DNA of 64,000 nucleotides from Gnetum montanum. Lineage: Eukaryota > Streptophyta > Gnetopsida > Gnetales > Gnetaceae. The stretch spans positions 2,317,534 through 2,381,533 of the forward strand of contig MNCI01003975.1 of the NCBI GenBank assembly GCA_015680685.1. The letters run 5' to 3'. Shown here one piece after another: positions 11,240-22,989 of the stretch. The position numbers and the translations under genes are program-made. Position 1 is the first letter of the stretch. Every line of letters begins with the position of its first letter. The notes under the pieces are model-generated. The model saw nothing but the letters and a program-made list of their open reading frames with translations, was not told the DNA's origin and did no database searches.

Positions 11240-11817
11240 AAGCATTTGAAAAATCACAATTTCAGGCTAAGTGTAGCTGACTACGCTCTCACCCAACTAC
11301 ACTCTCCACTAGGTGTTTAGTGTGGACCGTGGTCCTGGGTTGCTAGGCCATTACATGATCCCAAGAGGGTATATAGGCACATTTTCACCATGGTAAGTTT
11401 TCATTTTCTTACTTTTGACTATGACATCTAGAACATAGTCTTGCCATTGTTATTTCTTTCACTGCCAATGGAGAGCATAGTTAGGTGAAAGATGACACAC
11501 TAGAGTGGACACCTTCACCTAGGGCTAGAAAATGTGGCTGAGAGAGAGGACACTTAGATGCTTGTTGCAGGTGCACATGCAAAAAAGAAGGCCATCAACA
11601 TTAGCTAGGTACACCAACTACACTCTTCCCATTTTTCTATTTTCTATTTTTTCTTGTGATGTTTTGGAGGACTTGGAAGTATAGTCCCATAGTGTCACCT
11701 TGCATGTCTTGCCACGGTAGTGGCTGCCATGATTGCGTGCCATCTAGGGCACGATGTAGTGATTGGGAGGGGGCAATGATAGGGAGTCACTGTGCAAGAG
11801 GGTTTTGCTAGGTCATG
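11240..11817 (-). repeat. Tat-type LTR-like remnant
   Basis: No gene. The text GACTACGCTCTCACCCAACTACACTCTCCACT (about 11279-11310, written here as motif classes) and later GAGAGCATAGT motifs match the LTRs of element G (31190 and 39000). This is probably the 5' LTR of B or of a related copy. Ends cannot be set. Element C begins directly at 11818. Confidence 0.45.
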
Positions 11818-12739
11818 TGATGAGTCACTTTCTATCGGTTTCATTAACATGGCCTCATCATCTAGGCCTTGTCGACAAGGCCTACTTGATGCATGATATC
11901 ATGCATCGATGATGCCTCGTTGACATAGTGCCTATAGTTAGCTATAAATACACACTTGCAGCCACATTTATGGTAAGTAAAGATTGTAGTTGTAGCAAAG
12001 CTCTTACAATTTTTCCACTTGAAAGTTAGAATTTTTTCCCTGAGTGCCCGCAACAGGAGTTATTGAGTGTACAAATCTTTATTTGAGCATTGTTGTACTT
12101 GAGCATGATAGTATGTGCGGCGATAAAGATAAGCTTTTTGATAAACCTTGTAACACTTCGGATAGATTAGCTATTTCATTTATGCATTTAAACTTTTTAG
12201 TTATTTATTAAATATTTGTAATTAGTTATTAATTATTTTTCAATCATTATATTAACAAAGCAATTAAACTAGATAGAGTACAGACATAAGTATGATCACT
12301 TCAAGTGTAACACATATTCGCTTGGTAATCCCGGTAGAATTATTGCCTGGTACACCCAATAGCATAGCCCTTGGTCACGCATCAATGAATACATGGGTTC
12401 AAGATGTGTATAGAAAGTGGGATTAGATGCTTATGTTAGGATTAATTAAGTGCTAGTTAATTAGTTAATTTAGATTAGTTAATCAAATTATTTTTATCTA
12501 CATTTGAGCACCAACTTATAAAACACAAAATGATAAAAATTAAATGCTTGAGTTACACTTAACGATACCAATGAACATCACAATTGTAATTGGGAAGACA
12601 ATGATTGATCTTAAGGAAAGATTCACTTTGTACAAGAACAATGCACTGGAAATGATAAAGTCTACGGAATTCAACTGATTCATGCGTGAATGCTTTGTGA
12701 TTTGTATAGTTGGATGTAGGGGTACCTCACTACTCATCA
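11818..12739 (+). repeat. 5' LTR of element C (922 bp)
   Basis: It starts TGATGAGTCAC and ends ACTCATCA before the primer site. Upstream of TATAAATA (11943-11950) lie two perfect palindromes: 22 bp at 11863-11884 (half-site TAGGCCTTGTC) and 20 bp at 11888-11907 (half-site GATGCATGAT). The polyadenylation motif present in I and J is changed to GATAAA near 12122. Only this LTR is in the window; the 3' LTR is lost. Confidence 0.85.
11863..11907. promoter_or_regulatory. Twin perfect palindromes upstream of the TATA box
   Basis: A 22-bp and a 20-bp perfect palindrome are separated by three bases and end 35 bp upstream of TATAAATA. The same place in element I holds GCGATATCGC palindromes of different sequence. 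Their survival in an otherwise mutated LTR suggests a recent origin, correction or function. They could be dimeric transcription-factor sites or cruciform-forming DNA. Confidence 0.6.
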
Positions 12740-12740
12740 T

Positions 12741-12758
12741 TGGTGCGATTGCTAGGGA
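12741..12758 (+). other. Primer-binding site of element C (tRNA-Asp type)
   Basis: TGGTGCGATTGCTAGGGA lies one base after the LTR and aligns with TGGCACCGTTGCCGGGGA in element I. That form complements the 3' end of plant tRNA-Asp, the primer typical of Athila elements. Five of 18 positions differ from I. Confidence 0.7.
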
Positions 12759-12895
12759 CTTCGTTTGTGGAACATGCACTATTTAGGTTTAAGTAAATAC
12801 CATTAATATTGTTGTATGAACCTTAAGGTCAATATCATTCTCACTATACATAGAATTATAAAAAGCACACTAACAATTTTATTTTGCTTTGCAAA

Positions 12896-15120
12896 ATGTC
12901 TTCTTCTTCTTGCAAGCATGCAGATACCAAACCGCCAATTCCACAAGAATGCAAGGTGGTATACACTCATCTAGATAAGTTTGTATCAAACTTCACCTTC
13001 ATCTTACATTAGGATGAACAGCTGTAATGGTTTGATATGGAGGGCAATGTCATCTTGCCCCCTAATAGATCTATGCCTGGGATGCTATTTAAGATTCTTA
13101 AGAAGTTGGGCATAGCAAATCTTCACGAAGAATACATTGTGGATGGATATGACACTCAAAACTATTGTCCCAATGAAACACAACACAAACGAGATCAACG
13201 TCAAGAGAAACTCCATAAAGCTACAAAGGGGAAACACTACACCAATTCATTGTTCCTACTAAATCAAGGTGACACTGAGGGTCCTCCTATTGAAGGTTCT
13301 CAACATGAAGATTCTTCATCCCCTGTTACAAATGGTGAGGGTGTGAACCTAAACCTGCAATCCATGATTCATAAATTAGGTAGGGACTCGGGTAAGCACC
13401 ACGAGAGCAAAGGATCTAAGGATGGTGATCTAAGGATACCGCGATGGTAGTGGTGGTCCACCATCCTTTTCATTTGATTCTGAACATTCCTCTTCATTTG
13501 ATGATTCTCATGAAGTCGCCATTGAAACAACTATGATGAAGATGATTAGCAAGATAACAATGACCATGAAGGCCACCAAAATCAAAGGGGTGGCTAAAAC
13601 CATCATTAGTGTCATTGATGCAATGATGATGATGAACCTCTATTGGCAACTAGAAGTATGCTCAACATTGTAGAGCTAGTGAAAATCCCAACAAGGCATA
13701 TGAAAGATAGTCAAATCAAGCTCTTAAACATGAACAATATCCCAAGATTTTAGGAAGATACAATTCTAATTTGCAAGCACATCTACAAGGTTTTCATGAT
13801 TCTTACATCTTACATAACATAGAAAATGAGTGGCAAAAACTCAAGATTTTCCCAACACTCATTAAGGAAGCTAAAAGTTGGTACTGGTCCTTAGAGCTGA
13901 AATTTATCTGCAGATAGAGTACTATGTTAGAGCTGTTCAATGATAAATACCAGATGTACTCCAAAGTGTCTAATTTGAGAAAGCAAATCCAAGGATGGAA
14001 ATAGGGAATACAAGAACCCTTGGATGCGGCCATGGGTCACTACTATTCACTCTTACATCGATGCCCTATCCATGGTTATTCTTAGAGGGAACAAATTCAC
14101 CACATCATAGTTGAGCTTAGAGCAGAAACAAGAAGAACCCATGGGGTGTATGCCTACGGAAGATTTTCTGAATTGAGAGCTCATCAAATCCATAGGCTAA
14201 TTGAACAAGTAGCAAAAGAATAAGGTGAGCTATGAAAAAGGGAAAGTGCTAAACAGTATAATAGGAATCCTTCCATCAAAAAACAAGAGGTCTAATTTTG
14301 TGATGAGGAGGATTCACCACTTGATGAAGTGGTGAACAAAAAGACTTTGCCCATCCAAAAATCCATTTTTGATATTTCAACCAAGGTTGATAAGTTATGG
14401 GACTCTTTGGATGAAAAATTTTAAACCACTTTAAAGATTGCTAAAGAATCCAAAGAGCAAAATAGTGATCATAATTGTAGGACATGGAAAGAAGTTGAAC
14501 ATGCCTACCAAAGAGGTAAGGAAACAACTATTGTAGTAGAGGAAGTTGTGGAGTCTAACTTTGATGATGAAACTAAATCTGGCATTTTCCAATAGAAGCA
14601 TCCAAAGGGATGTTGCCCTATAGTGTCACACTTACAAGAGTTTGGAGTGTACACATTGAGTCCTCACTTAGCATGTAGGCAAGCTCCAAGATGATTACCT
14701 TACCATCAAGGCAATCCAAGATAGTTCCACCAGCAACAACAAGCTTACTACCCAAGTGAAACTCCTCCATAACCTTATGAACGATACCAACAATTGTATC
14801 AACCACAATCATGGGGAATGCCACCACCAAGGTAGCAGTAGCCTTATAGACAACCAGATCCATATAGGTACTATGTTCAATAGCCTGTCTCTCCTAGAAT
14901 TTTTGCAAGTCATGCATCATTCCAACATTACTATTACCCTCCAGAGTACCACCAAACACATTCACCATGTACTCAAGGGAAAAATCCATATCCATATACA
15001 TACCATCATTTGCATTTCTCTACGCATACACCTCCACTTTCAAACCAATTACCTCTTTCTCCATCCATGCAAGGTGAGATTCCTCCACAATCACAACAAC
15101 AAAATTCTATGAGGGTTGTA
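12896..15120 (+). pseudogene. Gag of element C
   Basis: ATG at 12896 begins MSSSCK-like sequence equivalent to MASSHE of element I. VYTHLDKFVSNFTFI and, in frame 13037-13450, GNVILPPNRSMPG follow the I protein closely. The core gag lies at about 13735-14300 (LQAHLQGFHD, ENEWQKLKIFP, RCPIHGYS-like). At about 14600 is HPKGCCPIVSHLQEFGVYTL, the remnant of the Cys/His box, then a Gln/Pro-rich tail to about 15120. At least five stops and several frameshifts break it. Confidence 0.8.
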
Positions 15121-15329
15121 CATTCACAACTAGTTTTTCAGCCAAGTGGTCTGGACAATTGATCAAGAAAAAGACCTTTTTTCTAGCCTAGTAGTCCTCT
15201 TCAGCCCTCACCATCTAGTCCAACTAATCATCTTACATCTCTATCAACCTCATCCTCTACATTAAATACCTTTGAGTACCCTTCAGACCAAGTGCTACCT
15301 TATATTTTTTGCACTATAATGCTAACTCA

Positions 15330-15900
15330 TGCTATTTCTAACTAGATCAAGGTTCGCAATCTTCCTAAGAAAAGATCTGATCTCAAAAGTCCACTCATTC
15401 ATCTACAGATTATTATGCATGAGCCATGCAATGCTCTTCTTGACTCTAGTTCTAGAGTTAACCTCATCTCCCATGACATGTACAAGGCTTAGAACCTACC
15501 ACCTCTCAAGAAGAGTAACATTCATCTAGAATTAGTAGATTAGTCAAGTGCTATTCCTTTGGATTTAGTAGAGGACATTATGACCATAGTTTTTGGGTGG
15601 TCCTATCCTACTTTTTTTTTTTTGGTAATCAAGATAGACAACTGCAAAAATGACTTTCCCATCATTATGGAAAGAGCTTGGTTAAGCATGGTCAACACAA
15701 GAATGGGCATAAGGGACCTATCTTTAGAAATATCTAAGGAAAATGAGCTAGCAAATTTGAGAAGAAGTGTATTCCATGCATTGCATACAATGATAACAAG
15801 TGCAATTGTGTGTAAAATATTTAATCAATCAAGAGTACCTACATTAAGATATGTAATCAGTATGCACAAGAAATTAACATTCAAAAGTGACTGTATGCAG
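15330..15900 (+). pseudogene. Aspartic protease of element C
   Basis: The frame around 15430-15550 reads NALLDSSSRVNLISHDMYKA, matching LLDSGSGVNLISRKMYHA in element I. The active-site DSG is changed to DSS at about 15442-15450. The second part, 15559-15903, reads DLVEDIMTIVFGWSYPTFFF and IIMERAWLSM, the second half of the retropepsin fold, with ILGR-type Gly replaced by Glu. It cuts the polyprotein in active elements. Here it is dead. Confidence 0.8.
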
Positions 15901-16369
15901 TAGCCACAAAGCAAGAGGGCACCCAATGGCTAATAGCTTATTCAAATAGTAGCACAATATGCATGAAGCTAACTGAGAGCCTAACATGTGCATATGTTAA
16001 AGACATGAACAAAATTAAATAAGTTCATTCCCAACTCTTTGATGAAGATGATGATATCGATTGGGGAGAGTTGGAAATCTCTGATCACTTCAAGAAGGAG
16101 CCCTTAGAACTAAAAAATTTACAGGTTGAAGTGCAGTATGCATATTTAAAGAATAGTAAACCAGTCATCGTTAATGTCAAACTTGCTCTTGAACAGAAAA
16201 ATAGTTGTTGAAAGTGGTGAACAAATGGGCAACATGCTTTGCTTGGTCATATCTAGAGCTAATAGGAATCAATCCAAGGATATACTAGCATTGCATCTAC
16301 ATCAACCTAGCCATGAAGCCTACAAGGTAGCCACAAAGGTGATTGAACCCTAAATTAAAGAAAATCATG

Positions 16370-17640
16370 AAGAAGGAAATAAAGCAACTTCTCAAGGTGG
16401 GGTTCATTTATCTAATTACAGATAGTGAGTGGGTTAGCCCACTCGTAATTGTACCAAAGAAGGATGGCAAATGGTAGGTCTGTATCAACTTCAGGTTGTT
16501 GAATATGGCAATGTTTAAGAATCACTTTCCTTAAACCATTTGTGGATCAAGTATTAGACACCATATATGGGCGTTGTTATTATAGTTTCTTGGATGGTTA
16601 TAGTAGCTATAACCAAATGCAAATTACACCCAAAGATTAGGCCAAGACAACATTCAAGAGTCCCTAGGGGTCTTTTGCATATTTTAAAATGTCATTTGTT
16701 CTATGCAATGTCCTTACAACATTTTAATGCTTTGGTACTTAGTATCTTTTAATAGTAGATTGGTAGTGGTGTTGAAGTTTTCATGGATACCTTTTCCACC
16801 TATGGAGCTACCTTTGAGCAAGCTTTGGACCGACTCGAGCAAGTACTAAAAAGATGTGCAAAAACAAACCTATAGCTCAATTGGCAAAAGAGCCATCTCA
16901 TGATCCAAGAAGGCATTGTGCTAGGGCATTGAATTTCACAAAAAAGGATTGAAGTAGACCCAAAAAAATAATGGTCATCCAAGGAATAACATGCTAACCA
17001 GAGACAATTAAAGATGTCTAGTCATGCCTTGGACACACAGATTACTACTGACGATTCATAGAAAATTTCTCTAAGATCATAGAGCCATTGGTAGAGATTA
17101 TAAAGAAAGATGCACCTTTCATCTAGACCAAAGAATGTGAACAGGCATTCCAACAATTAAAGGAGAAACTCATAGAAACACCAATCCTATGAGCACTAGA
17201 CTAGTCCAAACTCTTTCATATCATGAAAAATGCATCTAACTATGCCTTGGAAGTAGTGCTCACACAAATGGATGATAAGAAACATCCATACTATATCCAC
17301 TGCATGAGTTAAAGCATTATGGGAGTATAATTAAACTATACCATCATGGAGGAAAAATTAATTGCAATGGTGTATGTGCTAGAAAAGTTTAGACACTATG
17401 TGCTTGGTTACAAAGTATTTGTGCATATGAATCATAGTGTAATTTTCTTCCTCATGAATAAGCCGACGGTGAGCCCTTGTGTTATATGGTGGCTTGTGAT
17501 CTTACAAGAATTCAATCTCACTATGGTAGATCAAAAAGAAACCAAGAATGTGGTTACTGACCACCTCTCTTGCTTAAGATGGAATACAAAGAGGAAGAAA
17601 GCCTGCTCTCTAATCAGTTTCCAAATGAATTCCTCTTTAC
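16370..17640 (+). pseudogene. Reverse transcriptase and RNase H of element C
   Basis: The RT fingers read TDSEWVSPLVIVPKKDGKW and then VCINFRLLNMAMFKNHFP. The palm box is VFMDT (usually FMDD), followed by YGATFEQALDRLEQVLKRC. The connection reads YGLDHRFL-type sequence in broken frame. RNase H begins at about 17220 (NASNYALEVVLTQMDDKKHP) and continues through 17346-17648 (EKFRHYVLGYKVFVHMNHS). Stops and at least three frameshifts are present. Similarity ends close to 17640 before integrase. Confidence 0.8.
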
Positions 17641-17930
17641 AGGAGTAATAAGTGAACAAACGCTTGTCGAATCAAGGATGAACTACCCTTCGACAAGCAA
17701 CGATAGAAGAAACATCAACCAAAAGAGCTCAATTAGGATTGAGATGTTTTTTTATCATGAAGATCATTTCAAATAAGGCTATCCAAAATTGCAAGTAAAG
17801 GTACAAATGACCAATCAAATTAGGAATCAAAAACCCAACCCAAACATGAACAATGGAAAAATCCAAATCACCACCATAGTTGTGAAGAAGATTTCTACAT
17901 CAACTAAGTTAGGTTTACATAAATTTTAAT
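17641..17930 (+). other. Junction stretch between elements C and D
   Basis: No gene. The C-derived RNase H end fades at about 17640, and protease of D begins at about 17936. The sequence between may be the end of D's gag, but I see no zinc knuckle. The 5' end of D is not defined. Confidence 0.35.
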
Positions 17931-17935
17931 TTTCT

Positions 17936-18334
17936 TTGCTAATTTTTGAAGGTTTAATTAAAAGTAAAAAAATTAAATTTTTGATTAATAATGGCACCAA
18001 TGATAAAATTATTTCTCCAAAGATAATTAATTTATTAAAAGTAAGTTTACCTTCCAAGAAAATTATTAAGATAGAACTTGCAAATGGAAAGATCATGAGC
18101 AAGCATACCAAGTATGAAGAAATTACCTTTCCTTTACAAGACATGTCTTTTGTTGCTGAATTCTTTGAATTTGAATTAGGTGATGTCGATGCAATCTTAG
18201 GAATGTCATTCGTGAAAAAATTTAATATTACTACCCACTTTGGAACTCGTATTTTAAAAGTCCCAACCACTAACAAAGTTAGGGTTCTAAGGCAGGTAGG
18301 AACAACAAAGCAAATTTATATGATAACCTTATAG
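17936..18334 (+). pseudogene. Protease of element D
   Basis: A 132-codon open frame holds a retropepsin: IKFLINNGTNDKIISPKI corresponds to the active-site region, with Asp-Ser-Gly replaced by Asn-Asn-Gly, and LGDVDAILGMSFVKKFNI is the usual D-ILGMxWLxx block. Loss of the catalytic Asp makes it inactive although the frame is open. Confidence 0.75.
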
Positions 18335-18419
18335 CAAAGCAAAAGATAAGTCAAAAAGGATGCCCCGATGTTAATTGTCAAAGTAACTCAACCTTAGAAA
18401 TCTTTAGGTATTGAGATTC

Positions 18420-19760
18420 CAAAAGAATGTGAGGAACATAAAGATTCAGTATTTGATGAAACTAGAGAAATACCTCCAAAAAGAATTGTTGAGCATGTTA
18501 TTGATATTTTTCCTAGCAGACAACCTATTTCAAAAGCTCCTTATAGATTTTCCACTTCTAAATTAATAGAATTGAAATTACAATTAGATCAACTATTGGA
18601 AGAAGGAAAAATTTGACCTAGTGTATCACCTTGGGGGTGCACCAGTCTTATTTGTTAAAAAGAAAGATTGTAAGTTAAAATTATGCATCAATTAAAGGGC
18701 ATTGAATAAAGTAATGGTTAAAAATACTTATCCTTTACCTAGAATTGATTATTTTTCTGATCAACTTATGGATGCATGTTATTTTCCAACGATTGATTTA
18801 AAATTAAGTTATCACCAAATAAGGAATTAAGGAAAAAGATATTGAGAAAACTACTTTTGGATTATATGAATTTGTTGTGATCCCATTTGGATGAACTAAT
18901 GCACCTGTAACATTCATGGCATTAATGAATAATATTTTTCATGAATATCTTGATCAATTTGTTATAGTATCTATGGATAATATTCATGTTTATTCTAAGT
19001 CAAAAGAAGAATATGTTAAACATCTGAAAATTACAATGGAGATTCTTAAAGTGCATCAATTGAAAGCTAAATTAAGTAACTATGAACTCTTTAAAGAAGA
19101 AGTATCTTATTTGGACCATGTAGTTTCTAATAAAGAATTACAAGTGGATCCAGCAAAAGTTAGTGCAATTCGGGATTAGCCTAAACTAAAAGATGCTATA
19201 ACAGTTCACAATTTTCTAGGTTTAGCTTGTTTTTACATATGTTTCATTAAATATTATTCTACTTTAGTAACCCCCTTGATTAACCTTTTGTAGGAAAAAC
19301 GTGTGTTCAAGTTTGATGAAAAATGTAGGGAAGTTTTCCTCATATTAAAGATGCTACTCACAACAACACCTATTTTGAGAATTCTAGATGAAGAATTATC
19401 ATTTGAAGTATCCATGGATGCCTATGGAATAGGAATTGATGCAGCTCTATCATAGAAATATAAAGTGATATGTTATGAATCTTGTAAATTATGAAGAGCT
19501 GAGATAACTTACTCAATGTGTGATTTACAATTACTAGCAATTGTTCATGCTTTGAAGGTTTGGATACATTATCTTTGTGGAAAAAGTTTTGTACTAAAAA
19601 CAAATCATAAAAGTTTAGAATATTTGTAGAGAACCTATTTTGAATACTCGTCAATGATGATGGATAGAATTAATGGCTGAACATGATTTTGAAATCAGAT
19701 ATATTCTCCATAAACAAAATGTAGGAGCCAATGCTCTTACTTGAATGTGGAACTTAATGA
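18420..19760 (+). pseudogene. Reverse transcriptase and RNase H of element D
   Basis: It begins RIVEHVIDIFPSRQPISKAP, then LDQLLEEGKI-stop-PSVSPWG, a one-base shift, and APVLFVKKKDCKLKLCIN. YPLPRIDYFSDQL and IDLKLSYHQIR follow. The catalytic YVDD is replaced by SMDN in the frame 18916-19179. The post-RT block DPAKVSAIRD and NFLGLACFY are typical. RNase H reads SMDAYGIGIDAALS ... LAIVHALKVWIHYL to about 19620. Chromovirus-type sequence throughout. Confidence 0.85.
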
Positions 19761-19925
19761 TAGGTGTGGTAAGAACCCCCTATACAAGAAGAAATTAAGT
19801 AACAAATAAAAGAATATCCTTATTTCAAGAACATTTTAATTAATATTTCTGAGCCTTGATATCAACTTGCCTCTAACGGTTTATTAATGAAAGGACAAAA
19901 ATTATATATACCAGAAGGAAATTAG

Positions 19926-20660
19926 AGACTTTGGATATTGTGTGAAGCACATGAAATACCATATGTAGGACACCTAAGTTATATTAAGATTTATATGATG
20001 TTACACAAATCTTATTTCTGGCCTAGAAATAAGAATTATGTGTCCTCATACATTAAAAACAAAAACTACATGCAAAGAATAAAAGTAGAAAAAAGGCAAC
20101 CTAGTGGGTTATTACAACCTCTAGAAGTCCCAACCTTGAAATGGGAAGATGTTACTATGGATTTCATTGTGGGATTGCCAATAACCAAAAAGGGAAATGA
20201 CTCAATCTTGGTAGTGGTTGATCATCTATCAAAGATGGCACATTTTATAGCCTTGAAATCTACAAACACATGAAAGAAGTAGCCCAAAAATACATACGAG
20301 AAGTATTTCAGTTGCATGGATGTCCAAAATCTATCACTTCAGACTGAAATCCCAAGTTCATATCTAAATTCTTACAAAATTTCTTCAAAGCACTTGAAAC
20401 CCAATTAAAATTCAATATAGCTTACCACCCACACACCGATGGGCAAACCGAACGTATGAAGAGAATATTAGAAGATATTCTATGAAGATATGTTGGAAGT
20501 AGACCGAGAACATGGGAGAATTTCTTACACATGGCAAAATTTGCCTATAACAACAACTATCAAGATTCCATACATCAAATACCATTCGAATTAATATATG
20601 GACAAAATTTTCATACACCACTAACTTAGGCAAATCCAACCTTAAGGAAGGAAGAAGAAA
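19926..20660 (+). pseudogene. Integrase of element D
   Basis: The frame 19938-20273 covers the zinc-binding part (HEIPYVGHLSYIKIY...YFWPRNKNYVSSYIKN) and the core start WEDVTMDFIVGLPITKKGND with the first catalytic Asp, then VVVDHLSKMAHFIALK. After a stop the sequence continues in other frames through the CITSD-NPKF block and a YHPHTDGQTE-like block near 20425, and on to about 20660. The second Cys pair of the zinc finger is lost. Confidence 0.8.
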
Positions 20661-20979
20661 TGAAAATAATGGAAAATATTCTCACAAGAGTTAAACAAAA
20701 TTTACAAGATGAACAAGATAAATATAAGGGATATGCAGATCAACATTGGCTTAAGAAAAAATTTCAAGTGGAAGATTAAGTACTACTGAGTAAAACCTAC
20801 TAGAAGCTCTCTTAAACTTGGAAAATATACTAAATTGGCATCCAAATATTGTGCACCCTTTGAAATTTCTAAAAGAATAGGCAAAGTGGCATATTAAAAA
20901 TTCACCTAGTTTTCCATGTAAGTTTTCTAAAGAAATTTCATGCAAATGATATGCCATATGTGCTAGACTGGAATACTTT

Positions 20980-21170
20980 GCCATTGCAATCCAACATCAA
21001 CTTTGAAGTTAAACCCATTGCCATTAAGAACCATCAAACCAAGAAGCTACAAAATAAAACCATCAATGAAGTACTTGTTCAATGATCAAATTATGATCAA
21101 CAAACTTGGAAAAATAGGGAGTTTATTCTTACTACTTACCCCTAACTTTTTTGTCATCATGATATTGAAT
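20980..21170 (+). pseudogene. Chromodomain at the integrase C-terminus of element D
   Basis: Translation across 20990-21150 reads VKPIAIKNHQTKKLQNKTI then NEVLVQ-stop-SNYDQQTWKNREFILTTYP-stop-LF. This matches the chromovirus chromodomain consensus (RNK-I-EVLVQW-NYP-EEATWE-E--L---YP-LF). Such domains read chromatin marks and steer integration toward heterochromatin. Stops replace Trp and Glu codons. Confidence 0.75.
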
Positions 21171-21338
21171 GATAAATTGTATTTATTATTGATGTAATAA
21201 ATTATATTTTATAATTTTTGGTCTTCAATAATGATAATAATATATGAGGATAATAAAAAAGCTGAAGCTAAGGAGAATAATGAAGAAGCAACAATTGAGT
21301 AGCTGGATATAGAGGAAATGCTCAAGGACGAGCTAGAT

Positions 21339-21355
21339 ACTTAAGGAGGGTAGAT
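21339..21355 (+). other. Polypurine tract of element D
   Basis: CTTAAGGAGGGTAGAT precedes the LTR start. A GGAGGG tract immediately upstream of TGTAACACCCC is the usual arrangement in plant chromoviruses. Confidence 0.65.
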
Positions 21356-21830
21356 TGTAACACCCCATCCCTTGTTAAGCGAAAAAACATATTTGTAAAA
21401 ATGTAATTAACCTTCAAATGAAGGGGTGCCTCATTATGAGGAGTTACAATTATTCATGTATCCCTCGAGAATGGATTTGACCAATGCCATTTAAGGTCAG
21501 GTTTAGAGGTCATGCTTGCATGGAGTTGTGGAGCTTAGAAAGGCAAGTAATAAGAGTCAAATGAAGTAGGAAAAGAAGGGACTAATCACCCCTTTGACTA
21601 GACAACCTAACCATCATGGTAGTGCTTGATTGCCTCTAAGGCTTAAGTGGCATGGGAAGATAACCCAAAGGGCATTACAGTATTTTCTCCCTTATTAATA
21701 AAATTTTTCACCATTTTTCTTTCCTATTACATGTATGAATTATTCATTTATTAAGTATTTTATGATATTTCCATTATAATGCTTACAAATGAGATGAATG
21801 GAATGGATTTGGCAATGAATGAACATGTTT
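21356..21830 (+). repeat. 3' LTR start of element D (partial)
   Basis: TGTAACACCCC follows the polypurine tract. No matching second copy or clear CA end is found before RT of element E begins at about 21862, so the LTR is probably cut off by E or by deletion. Nothing else is recognisable in this stretch. Confidence 0.6.
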
Positions 21831-21861
21831 TTACAACATTTAGGATGTCCTTATTAATGTA

Positions 21862-22860
21862 GATGTTCTTAGAAAAATTGATTTGAAGAGTTCTTACCAT
21901 TAATTTCAAATCAAGCCTAGTGATTAATATAAGAAAACATTCAAAATAGTGGATGGATTGTTAGAGTAGTTAGTGATGCCATTTGGGCTCATAAATGCAG
22001 TTGCTACATTCATGAGGTTGATGCATGATTTACTCAAGGAATTAATTGTTAAATATTATTTTATCTTCTTTGATGACATGTTATTATACAACTCTAATGG
22101 GAAGAAGCACATAGATCAATTGAGAAAGGTGTGTTTTAAATTTAAGGAGGCATATTTGGTGATAAATGTGAAGAAAAGTCATTTCTTCAAGAAGAAGATC
22201 ATATATTTAGGACATGTGATTACTAAAAATCAAATTTAAATGAAAGCTATCAAGGTAAGGGCTATTATAGATTGGCCAAATTCTAAAAATGTTGGGGAGG
22301 TAAGATCATTTCTTGGTTTAGCATGTTTTTATAGAAGCTTCCTAAAAAGCTTCAATGGTATCTCTTGGCCTATGTTTACTTTATTGAAGAAGAAAAAAGA
22401 TTTTAAGTGTGATGATGAAACCCAAAGGATCTTTGACTTATTCAAGGCAAAAATAACTAGTGAATTGGTGCTTGGAATACCATATTTCTATAAGCCTTTT
22501 CAAGTGGAGATGGATACAAGTGAACTCATCATTAAAGGGATACTTTCATAAGAAGGTAGACCTATTACTTTCTTTCAAGAGAAGTTGAATGAGTTAAGGC
22601 AAAAATATAACATATATGAGAAGGAATAATTCACTATTGTTTAAGCAATCAAGCATTGAGGTTATTACTTCTTGTCCTAGGAGTTCATCATAATGATGGA
22701 CCACAAAGCACTTCAATTCCTCAATTTCCAAAAGACATTTAGTGCTAAATAGATGAAGTGGGTTACACAATTACAAGAGTTTAATTTTGTGCTCAAGCAC
22801 AAAGTGGAAAAGTCAATGTGATGGTTGATGTATTATCTAAGATGCATGCGGTAAATTTCA
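21862..22860 (+). pseudogene. Reverse transcriptase and RNase H of element E
   Basis: It starts VLRKIDLKSSYHQFQIKPSD-like, equivalent to the KIDLRSGYHQIRI block. The frame 21973-22239 has MPFGLINAVATFMRLMHDLL, the catalytic FFDD box (YFIFFDDMLLYN) and KKSHFFKKKIIYLGHVI. 22240-22551 continues with VRSFLGLACFYRSFLKSF and the RNase H start FQVEMDTSELIIKGILS. RNase H then runs in broken frame (KYNIYEKE, MMDHKALQFLNFQ) to about 22860. The catalytic Asp pair is kept; the frame is not. Confidence 0.8.
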
Positions 22861-22989
22861 ATGTGCCTCATATGGAAGATATGAATTATTTTACTAATTT
22901 GTATAAACATGACTCAGATTTTAGGAAGGTTTGAAAAAGCCTCAAGAAACCATTATTAAGTAGGATAGACCAATGGAGGAACTATCATA

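Larger units (their letters stand above)
6696..11240 (-). mobile_element. Element B: Tat-like Ty3/gypsy pol remnant
   Basis: Read on the minus strand from right to left it has a protease-RT linker, reverse transcriptase, RNase H plus a second RNase H-like domain, integrase and a tandem-repeat 3' region. The RT wording (ARHALLSFMDGFSGYK) and the extra RNase H domain after the first are typical of the Tat/Ogre lineage. No gag or protease core is visible between the linker (11035) and LTR-like sequence from about 11240. Its 3' LTR is probably left of the window, beyond element A. Many stops and frameshifts make it inactive. Confidence 0.8.
11818..17640 (+). mobile_element. Element C: Athila-like retrotransposon, 3' truncated
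   Basis: It runs 5' LTR, tRNA-Asp-type primer site, gag, protease, reverse transcriptase, RNase H in the normal order on the plus strand. Similarity is lost just after RNase H (about 17640), before any integrase, where element D material begins. Gag and protease are decayed relatives of element I. Unlike I, this copy retains pol, so the family once had autonomous members. Confidence 0.85.
17936..21830 (+). mobile_element. Element D: chromovirus-type Ty3/gypsy, 5' truncated
   Basis: Protease, reverse transcriptase, RNase H, integrase and a chromodomain occur in order on the plus strand, then a purine-rich tract and an LTR start TGTAACACCCC. The chromodomain and LTR start are marks of plant chromoviruses. 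No 5' LTR or gag is seen, and stops are frequent. Confidence 0.85.

Noticed and set aside
17662-17698. Perfect 10-bp inverted repeat with 17-base loop (GCTTGTCGAA/TTCGACAAGC)
   Set aside because: About one or two such pairs are expected by chance in 64 kb, and no relatives were seen.
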